A stretch of 64,000 nt of DNA from Phaeosaccion multiseriatum (Eukaryota > Ochrophyta, other classes). The stretch is taken from positions 372,001 through 436,000 of the forward strand of contig OZ218954.1 of NCBI GenBank assembly GCA_965112735.1, read 5' to 3'. Numbering within the stretch: position 1 is the stretch's first letter; every line of letters starts with the position of its first letter. The translations under genes were made by a program, and so were the position numbers. Of the stretch, positions 31,801 through 41,279 are shown piece by piece. The notes beneath the pieces are model-generated. The model was not told the DNA's origin, made no database searches, and worked only from the letters and a program-made list of their open reading frames with translations.

Positions 31801-34800
31801 AAAGGATGGCAGTGGATTGAGGGGGGTGTAAGGATGGAGGGTGGATGGCAGTAGATGGCATTGCTCATGGCGTGCGTACCTGAAGAGGGGGATGGGGGAG
31901 TTGTCCGAATCGTAGCAGAGGTAGTACAAGTCACTCTCGTACTCCGCCTGTTACAAGTTGTTTGGGCAAGGGAAGGGAGGAGGAGGAGGAGGAGGAGAAG
32001 GGGGGGGGGTAGCAGTGAAGTAGTAGGAGTAGGAGTAGCAAGGGAAAGAAGGGAGATGGCGAGAAGAGCGTTTAGAGAGAAGGAAAAAAGGAAAAAGCAC
32101 AAAGGCTCCCTCCCAGCCTGACGGACTCTCTCCCTCCCTTCCCGCCGCCCTCCTCCTCCTCCCCCTCCTCCTCCTCCTCCTCCTCCTCCTCCTCCTCCTC
32201 CTCCTCCTCCTCCTCCCCCTCCTTCTCCTCCTCCTCCCCTCCGTCCCCTACTCTCCCCTCCCCTCCCTCCCTCTCTGACCTTGAATATGATGTACGCGAT
32301 GAGACTGAGGGTCGTGACCATGGCCATGGCACCGAAGATGACGACCATGATCTTGTTCGTTGTCTTGTCCACGTTGCTGTGCTTGGAAGGAGCCTCGCGC
32401 TGGTTCTTGCTCACCTAATAAGGAGGAGGGGCAGTTACAGTCACAGTTACAGATACAGTCACAGTCACAATTACAGATACAGTTACATAGAGCTGCCCGG
32501 TTTTCTCAGGTTGCGGTTCACTTCACATAGACCTTCTCTTGGTCCAACTCCATACGTTTGATGACTTCGATAACTCCGAATGCCTTCGATACCTCCGAAT
32601 GCCTTCGATACCTCCGAATGCCTTCGATCACTGCGATGCCTTCGATACCTCCGAATGCCTTCGATACCTTGCCCCTCACCTTGCTTTCCTTGCCCGTGTA
32701 CACCACCACCCCGATGGCCCACTTGGTGTTTCTGAGGCTTGCCCCTCTTAACAATAAGTTGCTCTGATCCAAAGGTACCTCTCTCTCCTCCCCGTCCTCC
32801 TCGGCTAAGCGCATCCTCAGCGTGCCTCTGAGGAGGGATGGTAGTGGATGGGAGGGTGGGTGGAGGGATGGCAGTGGATGGGGTGGGTGAGTGTGGTGCG
32901 CAGAGGTGTATGGAGGGAGGGTATGCATACGAGTTAAAGCCTCCTATGCAGGCCTCAACGGGGGCTACCACTAGTGCACACACAACATCTAGTAATACTC
33001 AAGAGAACAAGTGGATTCTGTCGTCGGGTCTCTCGCACTCCACCTCCCATCTCTCTCCCGTCCCCTCCCCTCCCATACTGCACCGCTCCCCCCCCCCCCC
33101 TCCTCCTCCTCCTCCTCCTCCTCCTCCTCTTCCTCCTCCTCCTCCTCCTCCTCCTCCTCCTCCTCCTCTTCCTCCTCCACCTCCCCAACCCCCCCCCCCC
33201 CCCCCCTCCTCCTCCTCCTCCTCCTCTTCCTCCCCCTCCTCCACCTCCTCCTCCACCTCCTCCTCCTCCTCCTCCTCCTCCTCCTCCTCCCCCCTCCTCC
33301 TCCTCCTCCTCCTCCTCCTCCTCCTCCTACTCACGAGAAGAAGTGGATCCTGTCGTTGGGCCTCTCGCACTCCACCTCCATATCCAGTCCCATCATCTCC
33401 TCCGGTGTTTCCCATATGGGCCCCGGAGGCAGTGTGCGCTTGGTAGGAGCGCTGACTCGAATCTTGAGGTTGGTCTCGCCGTCAATTTCGGCCGTTTCAA
33501 TGTACGCCACACCCGAAGCTTCGGAGGAGGTGAGGAGCACGATGTCGGCGGGTACCTCGTCGCCGGCTTGGATCTGTGGCAGTGGGGGGGGGTCAGGACA
33601 GTGTGTGGGTGGGTGGGTGGGTGGGTGGGCGGGTGGGTGGGTCAGAACAGGGGGTGGGTGGGTGGGTGGGTGTCAGGACAGTGGGTGGGTGGGTGTCAGG
33701 ACAGGGGCTGAGTGGGTGTCAGGATAGTGGGTGGGTGGGTGTCAGGACAGTGGGTGGGTGGGTGGGTGGGTGGGTGGGTGTCAGGACAGTGAGTGGGTAG
33801 ATGGGTGTCAGGAGAGTATGTGGGTGATGGCACCAGAGGGGTAGGTGGTCCCTCTCCATCCCTCCCTCCCTCTCCCCCTCCATCGATCCCCTCCTTCACT
33901 TCCTCTCTCCCCCTCCCACCCTGCCATCCCCTGCCATCCAATGCCATCCCCTACCATGCCCTGCCATCCTCTGCCATCCCCTGCCATTCCCTGCCATCCT
34001 CTGCCATCCCCTGCCATTCCCTGCCATCCCCTACCATCCCCTGCAATCGCCTGCCATCGCCTGCCGTCCCCTGCCATCCCCTGCCATCCCCTACCATCCT
34101 CTGCCATCCCCTACCATCCCCTGCCATCCCCTGCCATCCCCTGCCATCCCCTGCCATCCCCTGCCATCCTCCCTACCTTGATGAGCATCCCGGGCTTCAC
34201 GTCCTTCCAACGCAAGGATTTGAAGATATGCCCGTCTGGCAGGGGAGGGGCTTTGAGTTTCAATTGATGCGTCCGCCGGGTGTTGACAAAGCGATCACTG
34301 CGATGCCGTTTCAAGTCGTCCACGCCCTCCTGTGAGGACACGATTTACCAACGTGTGGGGGTGGTGAGGGGAAGGGAGGCGGGCAAGTGTTTCAACAGCA
34401 GAGAGTGTGATTTGGTCGTCCACTATTATTTTGCTCGTCCATGCATGATCTCGACCCTCTCTCTTCCCTCCCTCCTTCCCTCTCTCCCCTCCCTCCCTCC
34501 CTCTCTCCCTCCCTCCCTCGCTCTCCCTTCTCGCTCTTTTCTTTACCGAAGAATGCAAAAACTGACAAAAGAGGAAAGAGTAGCAAAGAGTGACAACATG
34601 CATTTTCTTCACAGAGTACCGAAAGGCATGCCACCAAGAACCATACCAACTCCTCAACAACACAACTAGGCTGAGAGACGCATGTCAAGACCAACGCCAT
34701 CGTCCAACAACACGACTAATAGGCAGAGAGAGAGAGTCAAGCTAACCGTGGACTTGCTGACGAGCATGAGTCGTTCCCCTGGGGATGCGCATCTTCTGAC

Positions 34801-35217
34801 TCTCATCACACAAGTGGTGAGCAAGACGGCCCTTGAAGTGTCAATAGGAAGGGGGCAAATGGGTATACTAAAACAACCACACACCACACACCGTCTCACC
34901 TTTGCCATGGTGAGTGACATGACGATGAGCAGGGGGCCCAGGGTGGAGTAGGGCGTGAGGGGCGACGTGAAGAGGGAGGTGTAGGTCCCGATGATCATAA
35001 GGATGGAGATGAAGAGGAAGTAGACATTGGCCGCCCTCCTGAACTGCTCCAGCAGCGAACGAGGAATGTAGGTCAAGAGGTTATACTTGCTCGTGGTGAT
35101 GGAGTTGTCGGCGAACCTCCGTTGCTCGTCCGAGAGCACTTGACCCTCCTCAGGGTCGCGCAGGATGGCGATGAGACGGTTGGGTGAGTCTTGCACCTTT
35201 GTAAAGAAGCTGCCCAT
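19852..35217 (-). CDS. P4-type ATPase (phospholipid flippase)
   Basis: A complete 34-exon model of 1368 residues, in frame throughout. Exons 5' to 3' (plus coordinates): 34900-35217, 34177-34329, 33335-33573, 32680-32827, 32280-32414, 31880-31947, 31451-31574, 31069-31164, 30815-30873, 30533-30605, 30043-30192, 28867-29154, 28212-28274, 27825-27944, 27412-27469, 26751-26828, 26461-26564, 25843-26144, 25443-25509, 25154-25219, 24720-24824, 24367-24498, 24087-24154, 23835-23931, 23544-23621, 23067-23165, 22787-22861, 22534-22632, 22306-22383, 21402-21515, 20877-20930, 20589-20690, 20224-20358, 19852-20013. P4 hallmarks: DGET of the actuator domain (33472-33483), PISLYVTLE in M4 (31469-31495), phosphorylated Asp in DKTGTLT (30853-30855), PDESALV, and GDGAND (24744-24761). 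The family flips aminophospholipids to the cytosolic leaflet in Golgi, endosomal or plasma membranes, usually with a CDC50 partner. Exon 25843-26144 carries a Gly-rich insertion, and the cytosolic tail is acidic. Confidence 0.95.
20390..20520. repeat. (GGATGGGT)n-type intronic repeat
   Basis: Imperfect GGAT/GGGT units in the flippase intron between 20359 and 20588. Confidence 0.8.
20735..20875. repeat. Degenerate GGGTATA heptamer array, telomere-like
   Basis: Variants of GGGTATA, including one GGGTTTAGGGTATAGGG stretch near 20780, fill most of the intron 20691-20876 next to the exon ending at 20877. It resembles degenerate TTTAGGG telomere repeats but may simply be a 7-bp microsatellite. Confidence 0.6.
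20967..21058. repeat. (GGA)n microsatellite
   Basis: About 30 GGA units in the flippase intron 20931-21401. Confidence 0.9.
21519..21769. repeat. (GGGA)n microsatellite
   Basis: About 60 tetranucleotide units, immediately next to the acceptor of exon 21402-21515. On the gene's strand this is (TCCC)n and supplies the polypyrimidine tract. Confidence 0.95.
21880..22170. repeat. About 34-bp minisatellite with an inverted-sense tail
   Basis: Repeated units contain CCAACTTTGAACCACTTTAGACC and GCCTTTGA (about 21889-22050). Sequence of the opposite sense (GGTTCAAAG, GCGGTTCAAAG) follows at 22105-22170. It lies in the flippase intron 21516-22305. Confidence 0.8.
24236..24366. repeat. 22-bp minisatellite, CTGTCCTGACACCCCTCACC
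   Basis: Six or so tandem copies in the intron between 24154 and 24367. The unit carries the TGTCCTGACA core that recurs in many other introns. Confidence 0.85.
25640..25815. repeat. (CCAA)n / (CCAC)n repeat
   Basis: CAACCAACCACC-type units in the flippase intron 25510-25842, preceded by a (GA)n stretch at 25540-25625. Confidence 0.85.
26838..27295. repeat. 24-bp minisatellite, GGTAGAGGTGTATGGGCAGG
   Basis: Roughly 18 tandem copies in the flippase intron 26829-27411. The unit length is a multiple of three, so open frames appear on both strands; they are artefacts. Confidence 0.9.
28345..28800. repeat. (GAGT)n microsatellite
   Basis: Long tetranucleotide tract in the flippase intron 28275-28866. 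Confidence 0.95.
29165..29720. repeat. About 50-bp minisatellite after a (GGGA)n tract
   Basis: The units contain GGGAGACGAAAGGGGCGGAG and GGAAAAGGAAGA; eight or nine copies lie in the flippase intron 29155-30042. Confidence 0.9.
30144..30440. repeat. Tandem duplication (about 165 bp) including the start of a flippase exon
   Basis: 30144-30270 (start of exon 30043-30192 plus intron) is repeated with changes at 30310-30440. Shared text includes GGAGGAGCGTCCACCA, GAGGCGTATGGAAGGACCAG and GGCATAAAGGAGAGCCAG. The intronic copy is an exon relic. Confidence 0.8.
31295..31449. repeat. (GTAT)n / (GTGT)n microsatellite
   Basis: Tetranucleotide tract directly beside the donor of the exon encoding M4 (31451-31574). 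Confidence 0.9.
31638..31770. repeat. (GGA)n-(GAA)n compound microsatellite
   Basis: Triplet tract in the flippase intron 31575-31879, with a second purine/pyrimidine triplet tract (CTC)n at 32150-32240 in the next intron upstream. Confidence 0.9.
32555..32675. repeat. 19-bp minisatellite CCTTCGATACCTCCGAATG
   Basis: About six units in the flippase intron 32415-32679, the last ending at the exon border. Confidence 0.9.
33080..33330. repeat. (CTC)n with poly-C
   Basis: Long pyrimidine triplet tract in the flippase intron 32828-33334, abutting the donor at 33334. Confidence 0.95.
33590..34172. repeat. Two minisatellites: GGGTGTCAGGACAGT and CCCTGCCATCC
   Basis: 33590-33800 holds GTGGGTGGGTGTCAGGACA-type units; 33920-34172 holds about twenty 11-bp CCCTGCCATCC units. 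Both lie in one flippase intron (33574-34176). Confidence 0.9.
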
Positions 35218-35558
35218 GGTGGAACGAATTGGGTTACCCTCTCAAACGCTTCCCTTCTGTTTGCCGCCTCTGCTGCCTGCTGCCCCAGCCCCTCTTCCTC
35301 CCCGCCCCCCCCGCTTGCTGTCAAGCCGGGAGTTCTCAGCCCACCACGGCGCTGTTGCCGGGCCTACCTGGGCTTGCTAATGTTCTATTTTCATCTTCCC
35401 GTTCGCAATCGACATCGACATCCAGTGCCATCGGAAGGTCCTGACACCTGTGACTGTTGACTTATGTGAATTTGGTTCTAGAATGTTTTTGCAATTAGAA
35501 CAAACAACACAAAAATTGTATTGCATCACAAGTATCATCACAAAAGGCAGAGCAAACC
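35218..35558. promoter_or_regulatory. Shared spacer between divergent flippase and J-domain genes
   Basis: 341 bases separate the two start codons, so the spacer should hold both promoters. The J-domain side is A/T-rich (35460-35545). No clear TATA box is seen. Confidence 0.5.
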
Positions 35559-36827
35559 ATGGCAAAGAAGGACTACTACGAGGTGCTGGGCATCAAAAAG
35601 GGGGCCGACGAGGCTGCCATCAAGAAGGCGTATCGGAAGATGGCCTTGAAATGGCACCCCGACAAGAATGTGGACAACAAGGAGGAGGCCGTGAAGAAGT
35701 TCCAGGTAGGTAGGAGAGTGGGAGGGGGGGGGGGGAGACCACAGGAGTAGAGGTTAGGAGCGAGAGAGGGAGAAGGAGAGAGGTAGACGGAGGGAGGGAG
35801 GGGAAAGGAGAGAGGGATGTTGAAGAAGGGCACCTTTAGAAAGGACAGGGCGGGACAGGAGCGATCAGCGGATGTGTTCCTTCTCCTTCCTGGCCTCCTC
35901 CTGCTAGAGTTTGGATCGAATAGTGAATAGTCTGTCCGTCCCGTGAGGGTCGATCATAGGTAGCCTGACTTTTCCCCCCTCCATTGCTGCTCTCTCTCCC
36001 TCTCCCGCTCTCCTTCACCCCTTGCCTTCTCCTTCCCCTCGTACCGCCTACGAAACTAAACGAATAGGAAATCGGAGAGGCCTTTGGTGTGCTTAGTGAC
36101 CCGCAAAAGAAGAAGATGTACGACCAATTCGGTCATCTGGATGGCGCTCCGAGTCCCTCAGACATGCCCGGAGGAGGAGGAGGAGGAGGAGGAGGAGGAG
36201 CAGGGATGCCAGATATGAGCTCTTTCTTCTCATCCATGGGAGGAAGAGGAGGAGGAGGTGGACCAGGAATGTCGCAGTCAGCAGGTATGGGACAAGGTTT
36301 TGATCCCAATGACATCTTCGAGCATTTCTTCGGCACACGAAACGTCAACGAAGTCAATGGAGGGGGAGGGGGAGGCATCCCGGGGATGCAGACCATGTTC
36401 AGCAGCAGCGGTGGTGGTGGTGGTGGTATGGGTGGTTCGCCATTTGGCAACATGATGTTTCAGCAGCAACAAAAGTCGTCTTCGCCGCCACCGGAGGCCA
36501 AAACCGTCGAATCTCCTCTGAAGGTGAGAGTGATGGGTGGGTGGGTGCGTGGGTGAGTGAGTACGGAGGGAAGCAGCAGCACGGAGCAAGGAAACCAGCG
36601 AACGGTGTATGGGGTGATTATGTCTTATTCTCATCTACTGTCGCTCGCCTGCCCCATCCACTGCCATCCGCAGGTGACTCTCGAAGAGCTCTACACCGGC
36701 ACCACCAAGGTATGTAACGTTAACATAATACTTACGTAGTACTTACGTAGTAGGAAGGAAGGGGATTGGCCCCACATACGCCTTGGGTATAGGCCTAGGT
36801 CAAATGTGGACGGAAAGTTCTCCTGGA

Positions 36828-36881
<54 letters not shown>

Positions 36882-38583
36882 GAGAGAAGACTCAAGTCCC
36901 TCCCTCCCCTCCTCTCTCCCCTCCCCTCCCTCCCTCCCTCCCTCAGCGAATGCGCATCACCAAGAAAGTTCTCCGGGGCGGTACTGTGGCTGTAGACAAG
37001 AGCATCACGGTCAAGCCTGGGTGGAAGGATGGCACCAAAATAACCTTTAGTAGGGAAGGAGATGAGGTGAGACTGTAACTGTTGAGTGATTGAGTATGGG
37101 CTGTGATTGCTTGCTTCTTTGATTGATTGGTTGATTGATTGGTTGGTTGGTTGGTGGTTGGTTGGTGGACTAGAAGGGGGGGTAATGATTGATGTGATTG
37201 ATGTGATTGATTGATTGATTGATGGACTTCGGGCTGCTATTGATTCTTTTCTCCTACTTGGATCGATTTTGTTGTCGTTTTCCAACTGACCCCGAAACTG
37301 TGCCACCTGGAAACAACACTGAAACTGTGAAAACAGATAGCCCCAGGCGTGCCTCCGGGGGACATTACGTTTGTGATAGAGACCAAGCCCCATACACGAT
37401 TTACAAGGGAGGGGGCGGACCTCATTTACACAGTCAAACTCACACTCAAGCAGGTGGGTGGGTGGTGTCAGGATGATGGGTCAGGACAGGGGGTGGATGG
37501 CAGCGGATGGCAGTGAGTGGATAGGTGTCAGGATAGGGGGGGGTGATGGGTGGGTGCTTGAGTGTGTGAGTGTTTGTGCACGCGTGTCGTGTCGTGTCGT
37601 GTCGTTCTCTCCTCTCTCCTCCCTCCTCTCACTCTCTCACTCTCTCACTCTCTCACTTTCTCACTCTCTCACTCTCTCACTCTCTCACTCTCTCACTCTC
37701 TCACTCTCTCACTCTCTCACTCTCTCACTTTCTCACTCTCTCACTTTCTCACTTTCTCACTCTCTCACTCTCTCACTCTCTCACTCTCTCACTTTCTCAC
37801 TCTCTCACTTTCTCACTCTCTCGCCCTCACCCTGCCTCCCCCTTCCTCACCCCTCCCTTCCTCATCCCTCCCTTCCTCACCCCTCCCTTCCTTCCTTCCT
37901 TCCTTCCTTCCTTCCTTCCTCCTTCCCTCCCTCCCTCCCTCCCTCCCTCCCTCCCTCCCTCCCTCCCTCCCTCCCTCCCTCCCTCCCTCCCTCCCTCCCT
38001 CCCTCCCTCCCACCCTCCCTCCCTCCCTCCCTCCCTCCCTCCCGCCCTGTCCATTCCCCACACAGGCGCTGACGGGTTTCCAATGCGAGGTGCAAAACCT
38101 TGCTGGCAAGGTGTGCGCCTTCTCGGAGCGCTCAATTCCTTCCAGTGGTTGGGAGACAAGGATAGTCGGGGAAGGCATGCCAAGGTACGACATTAACGGA
38201 GGGTTAACATGGGTGAACGGAAGGTTCATGAGGTTGTTGAAATGGAGCGTTCACGCGAGACAAGGATAATCGAGGTGCAACTACGTCAACGAAACAAGGA
38301 CAGAGATAGGAAGACAGACAGTTTCCCTCCCCTCTTTCTCTCTACTCTCCCTCCTCACTGTTTGTATGTGATGCTTACTGGTGCTTGCTCTCTCTGTCTC
38401 TCCCTCCCTCCCTCCCTCCCTACCTACCTACGTCTTCCAATCATCAATACCCCAATCATCATCGCCAGTCACAAGGACTTCAAACAGAAGGGTGACATTG
38501 TGGTGCGTTACATTATCAACCTTCCCAAAGTCCCCACAAGCAACAAGAGGAAGCTCGACGCTCTGGAGCAGGTGGTGTCGTAA
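35559..38583 (+). CDS. Class II J-domain co-chaperone (DNAJB/Sis1 type)
   Basis: Exons are 35559-35705, 36068-36523, 36674-36709, 36947-37066, 37337-37453, 38066-38184 and 38469-38583 (TAA), giving 369 residues. The N-terminal J domain starts [18 protein letters not shown] and has the Hsp70-activating HPD at 35655-35663. A Gly-rich linker with Met and Phe follows ([16 protein letters not shown]). Then come two substrate-binding beta domains ([52 protein letters not shown]). There is no CxxCxGxG zinc domain, so it is class II. It should deliver unfolded proteins to cytosolic or nuclear Hsp70. The first five introns are phase 0 and the last is phase 2. The C-terminus is short, and no organelle signal is seen. 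Confidence 0.95.
37620..38044. repeat. (CTCACT)n followed by (CCTT)n/(CCCT)n
   Basis: These tracts fill most of the 612-base intron 37454-38065 of the J-domain gene. Long Leu/Ser/Pro frames here are artefacts. Confidence 0.95.
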
Positions 38584-39600
38584 GTCAACGAGACCGCAGG
38601 GCAAGTGAGCCGAGCTGTCCATGCATGGAGTGCCATCTGTCGCTATAAGAAAGGGAAGGCACTCTTATTGTGTGTGGCTCTCCGGCGGCGCCCCCCCTCC
38701 TCTGTCTCGCCTGAACAGAGACAGAGTGCTACTTGGTGTCAGGTCAACAAGTCCGGCCTTGTGTGGAGAGAGCGGTGCACACTCGGTACTCGGTGTCAGG
38801 CTGAAGTGATGCAAGTAGAAAGACTGTGTGAGAGAGTGGATCCACAGCCATCGAAGGAAGGTCTCGATGGTTCTGTGGTTTATGCGGAAGCGGGTGAGGC
38901 GGAGCACTTCTCTTCCTTCCATCCCTACCCTTGGGCGTTCCATCACACTGCTGGGGACGAAAGAAAGGCATTGACATTCTTCTCACAAGCCTTCATGCCT
39001 TCATTTCCTGCTTTGCTTGTGTACTGTTGGGCCTCTCACTCGGCTTAGGATGCAACAGCCCCTTGTAAATAGAAGCTGTTAGATAATTTTTGATTAATTA
39101 ATTAAAAAATGAATGAAGAAAGTGGCCCACACAAACCATCCAACCTGCTTTCCCCTTCACCCGTTGGGTAAGAATCGGATTTATGCTACCCCGATGCTTC
39201 ATCCATTGGTCGGCCACGGCCGAACGGTCGATTCCTGACGTCCTGCCAACCGATTCTCGGTAGCATGCTACTGGCGACCGGCCGGTAGCAGGTAGCACGC
39301 CTGCTGACGTCGATATCTGCCGCTGATTTCCTTTGACTTACAGTAGCTAGAGGAATCAGCCTAAGGACCTGTGCTGGAAGCGCACACGTGCGAGGAGGGA
39401 AGCCCCTCCTGTTTGCTGAGCGCTTGAGGGAAATTCATTCATTGACTTCAGAAGGAATCACGTAAGAAGGAAGTGGGGGTGGGACGAGAGCGAAAGTAGG
39501 GTGTGAGTGATGGGACACCCAACTCAACTTTTTCAATTACAAGAAAGAGGTGGATTGAAAGAAAGAATAGCGGAGCCAAAGCAAGCCAGAATTCCACCCC
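38584..39600. other. Convergent spacer with GC-rich inverted repeats
   Basis: No convincing gene. An A/T-rich stretch (39075-39120) is followed by a GC-rich block with palindromic pieces (39140-39310; for example GGTAGCATGCTAC and GACCGGCCGGTA). TTGACTTACAG then occurs with GAATCAGCCTAAG (39337-39366). The arrangement resembles 14.9-15.5 kb. Confidence 0.45.
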
Positions 39601-41117
39601 TTACTGCCCTCCTCCACCACCGACCCGCATCACCACCCTCCCCGGGTTTTGTTCGTCTTCCCATACTTCGACGCCCGGCCTCTCCTGCAAGTAGGCCAGC
39701 ACCGCGGGCTTGAGAACGCTGATACCGTCCTCACTGCCTCGGCCTCGGCCTGTGATGACCTTGATCTCAGCCCCCGCCTTCGCCTCTGAGAGCACGTGAC
39801 GAAGGGCTGCCTTGCTCATTGCCCTGGTGAAGTCGTGCAAGTCCACCTCCTGCCCCCCTTTCTTCCAGTGATTCAAGACCCCTTGCGATACGGCCTTTGC
39901 GTACAGCTCGCCAGCAGCGTCCTCGTCGCCACCCTCCTGCAGAGCATCAATGGTGGCGCCGTAGCTGATTTCATCTGGAGCGAGTCCTGCTGCCTTCATC
40001 TCCCGCAGTAAACCCAGTGCCTCCACATGTTGGCTGGCCCTGGCGCATGCATTAATAGTGGCGTTGTAGCTCATTTGATTGGGAGCGAGTCCTTCTGCCT
40101 TCATCTCCCTCAGTAAACCCATTGCCTGCACATGTTGGCTGGCCCTGGCGCATGCATTAATGGTGGCGCTGTAGGTGATTTCATCCGGAGCGAGTCCTGC
40201 TGCCTTCATCTCCCTCAGTAAAACCATTGCCTCCACACGTTCGCTGGCCCTGGCGCATGCATTAATGGTAGCGTTGTAGCTGATTTGATTGGGAGCGAGT
40301 CCTTCTGCCTTCATCTCCCTCAGTAAAACCAATGCCGCCACATGTTGGCTGGCCCTGGCGCATGCATTAATGGTGGCGCCGTAGCTGATTTGATTGGGAG
40401 CGAGTCCTGCTGCCTTCATCTCCCTCAGTAAACCCATTGCCTCCACATGTTGGCTGGCCCTGGCGCAAGCATTAATGGTGGCGTTGTAGCTGATTTGATT
40501 GGGAGCGAGTCCTTCTGCCTTCATCTCCCTCAGTAAAACCAATGCCGCCACATGTTGGCTGGCCCTGGCGCATGCATTAATGGTGGCGCCGTAGCTGATT
40601 TGATTGGGAGCGAGTCCTGCTGCCTTCATCTCCCTCAGTAAACCCATTGCCTCCACATGTTGGCTGGCCCTGGCGCATGCATTAATGGTGGCGTTGTAGC
40701 TGATTTGATTGGGAGCGAGTCCTGCTGCCTTCATCTCTACCAAGAGAGCCAAGGCGCCTTTCCACCGCCCGCAATTCCCAATCGCTGTAATAGCAGCATT
40801 CATGCAGTACATGTCGGGCTTGAGGCCCTCATGCCGTGCGCGCTCCAGAGTAGGTGCCACCCTTTTCCAATCCCTGCTCCTCCCCAGATCTTGAATCTCC
40901 CTCATGAGCCGTATCTGCCTCGACTTCTCATCTCCCCCAGTAGAGGAGGAGAACCATTGCTGCGGCAGCTGCTTCAGGATCGCTTCAGCTGATGGAGAGC
41001 TGAGTCGGAACGCCGCTCAGCACCTGTGCCTCCTACTGTTGCAGGTCCTCTTCTATTCCTGCCAATGTAAGAGGAGTAGTAGACTCTAGCCACACCCCTC
41101 AACGACATTGCTCTCAT
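39601..41117 (-). CDS. PPR-SMR protein
   Basis: The main exon is 39601-40905 (434 residues from the Met at 40905). It has nine 35-residue pentatricopeptide repeats of the type ISYNATINACARASQHVEAM, then a C-terminal SMR domain (VDLHDFTRAM ... VITGRGRGSEDG ... NPGRVVMRV). PPR arrays bind single-stranded RNA one base per repeat, and PPR-SMR proteins act in organelle RNA processing or ribosome-linked surveillance. Position 5 alternates Asn and Gly or Ser, and position 35 is Asn or Asp. The true start is probably upstream: the frame stays open to about 41013, and a Met at 41117 in another frame begins MRAMSLRGVARVYYSSYIGR, a good mitochondrial presequence. The joining intron could not be placed. 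Confidence 0.85.
40000..40735 (-). repeat. Seven near-identical 105-bp PPR units
   Basis: Adjacent repeats differ at few bases. Repeats 2-3 and 4-5 encode the same pair of sequences, so a 210-bp block was duplicated recently. Confidence 0.9.
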
Positions 41118-41279
41118 GGTAGTGGCAAAAAGGGGGGGGGGAAGGAAAAAAAATTCATGGCGAATACCCATCCAACTGTGACTCGAAGAACCAACTCCCC
41201 CCTCCCCCCCCCCACCCATTCTCTCATCTTCTATACATTTTCATTCTCTCTTCTCTTCTCTTGTGAGGAGCCACGCACC

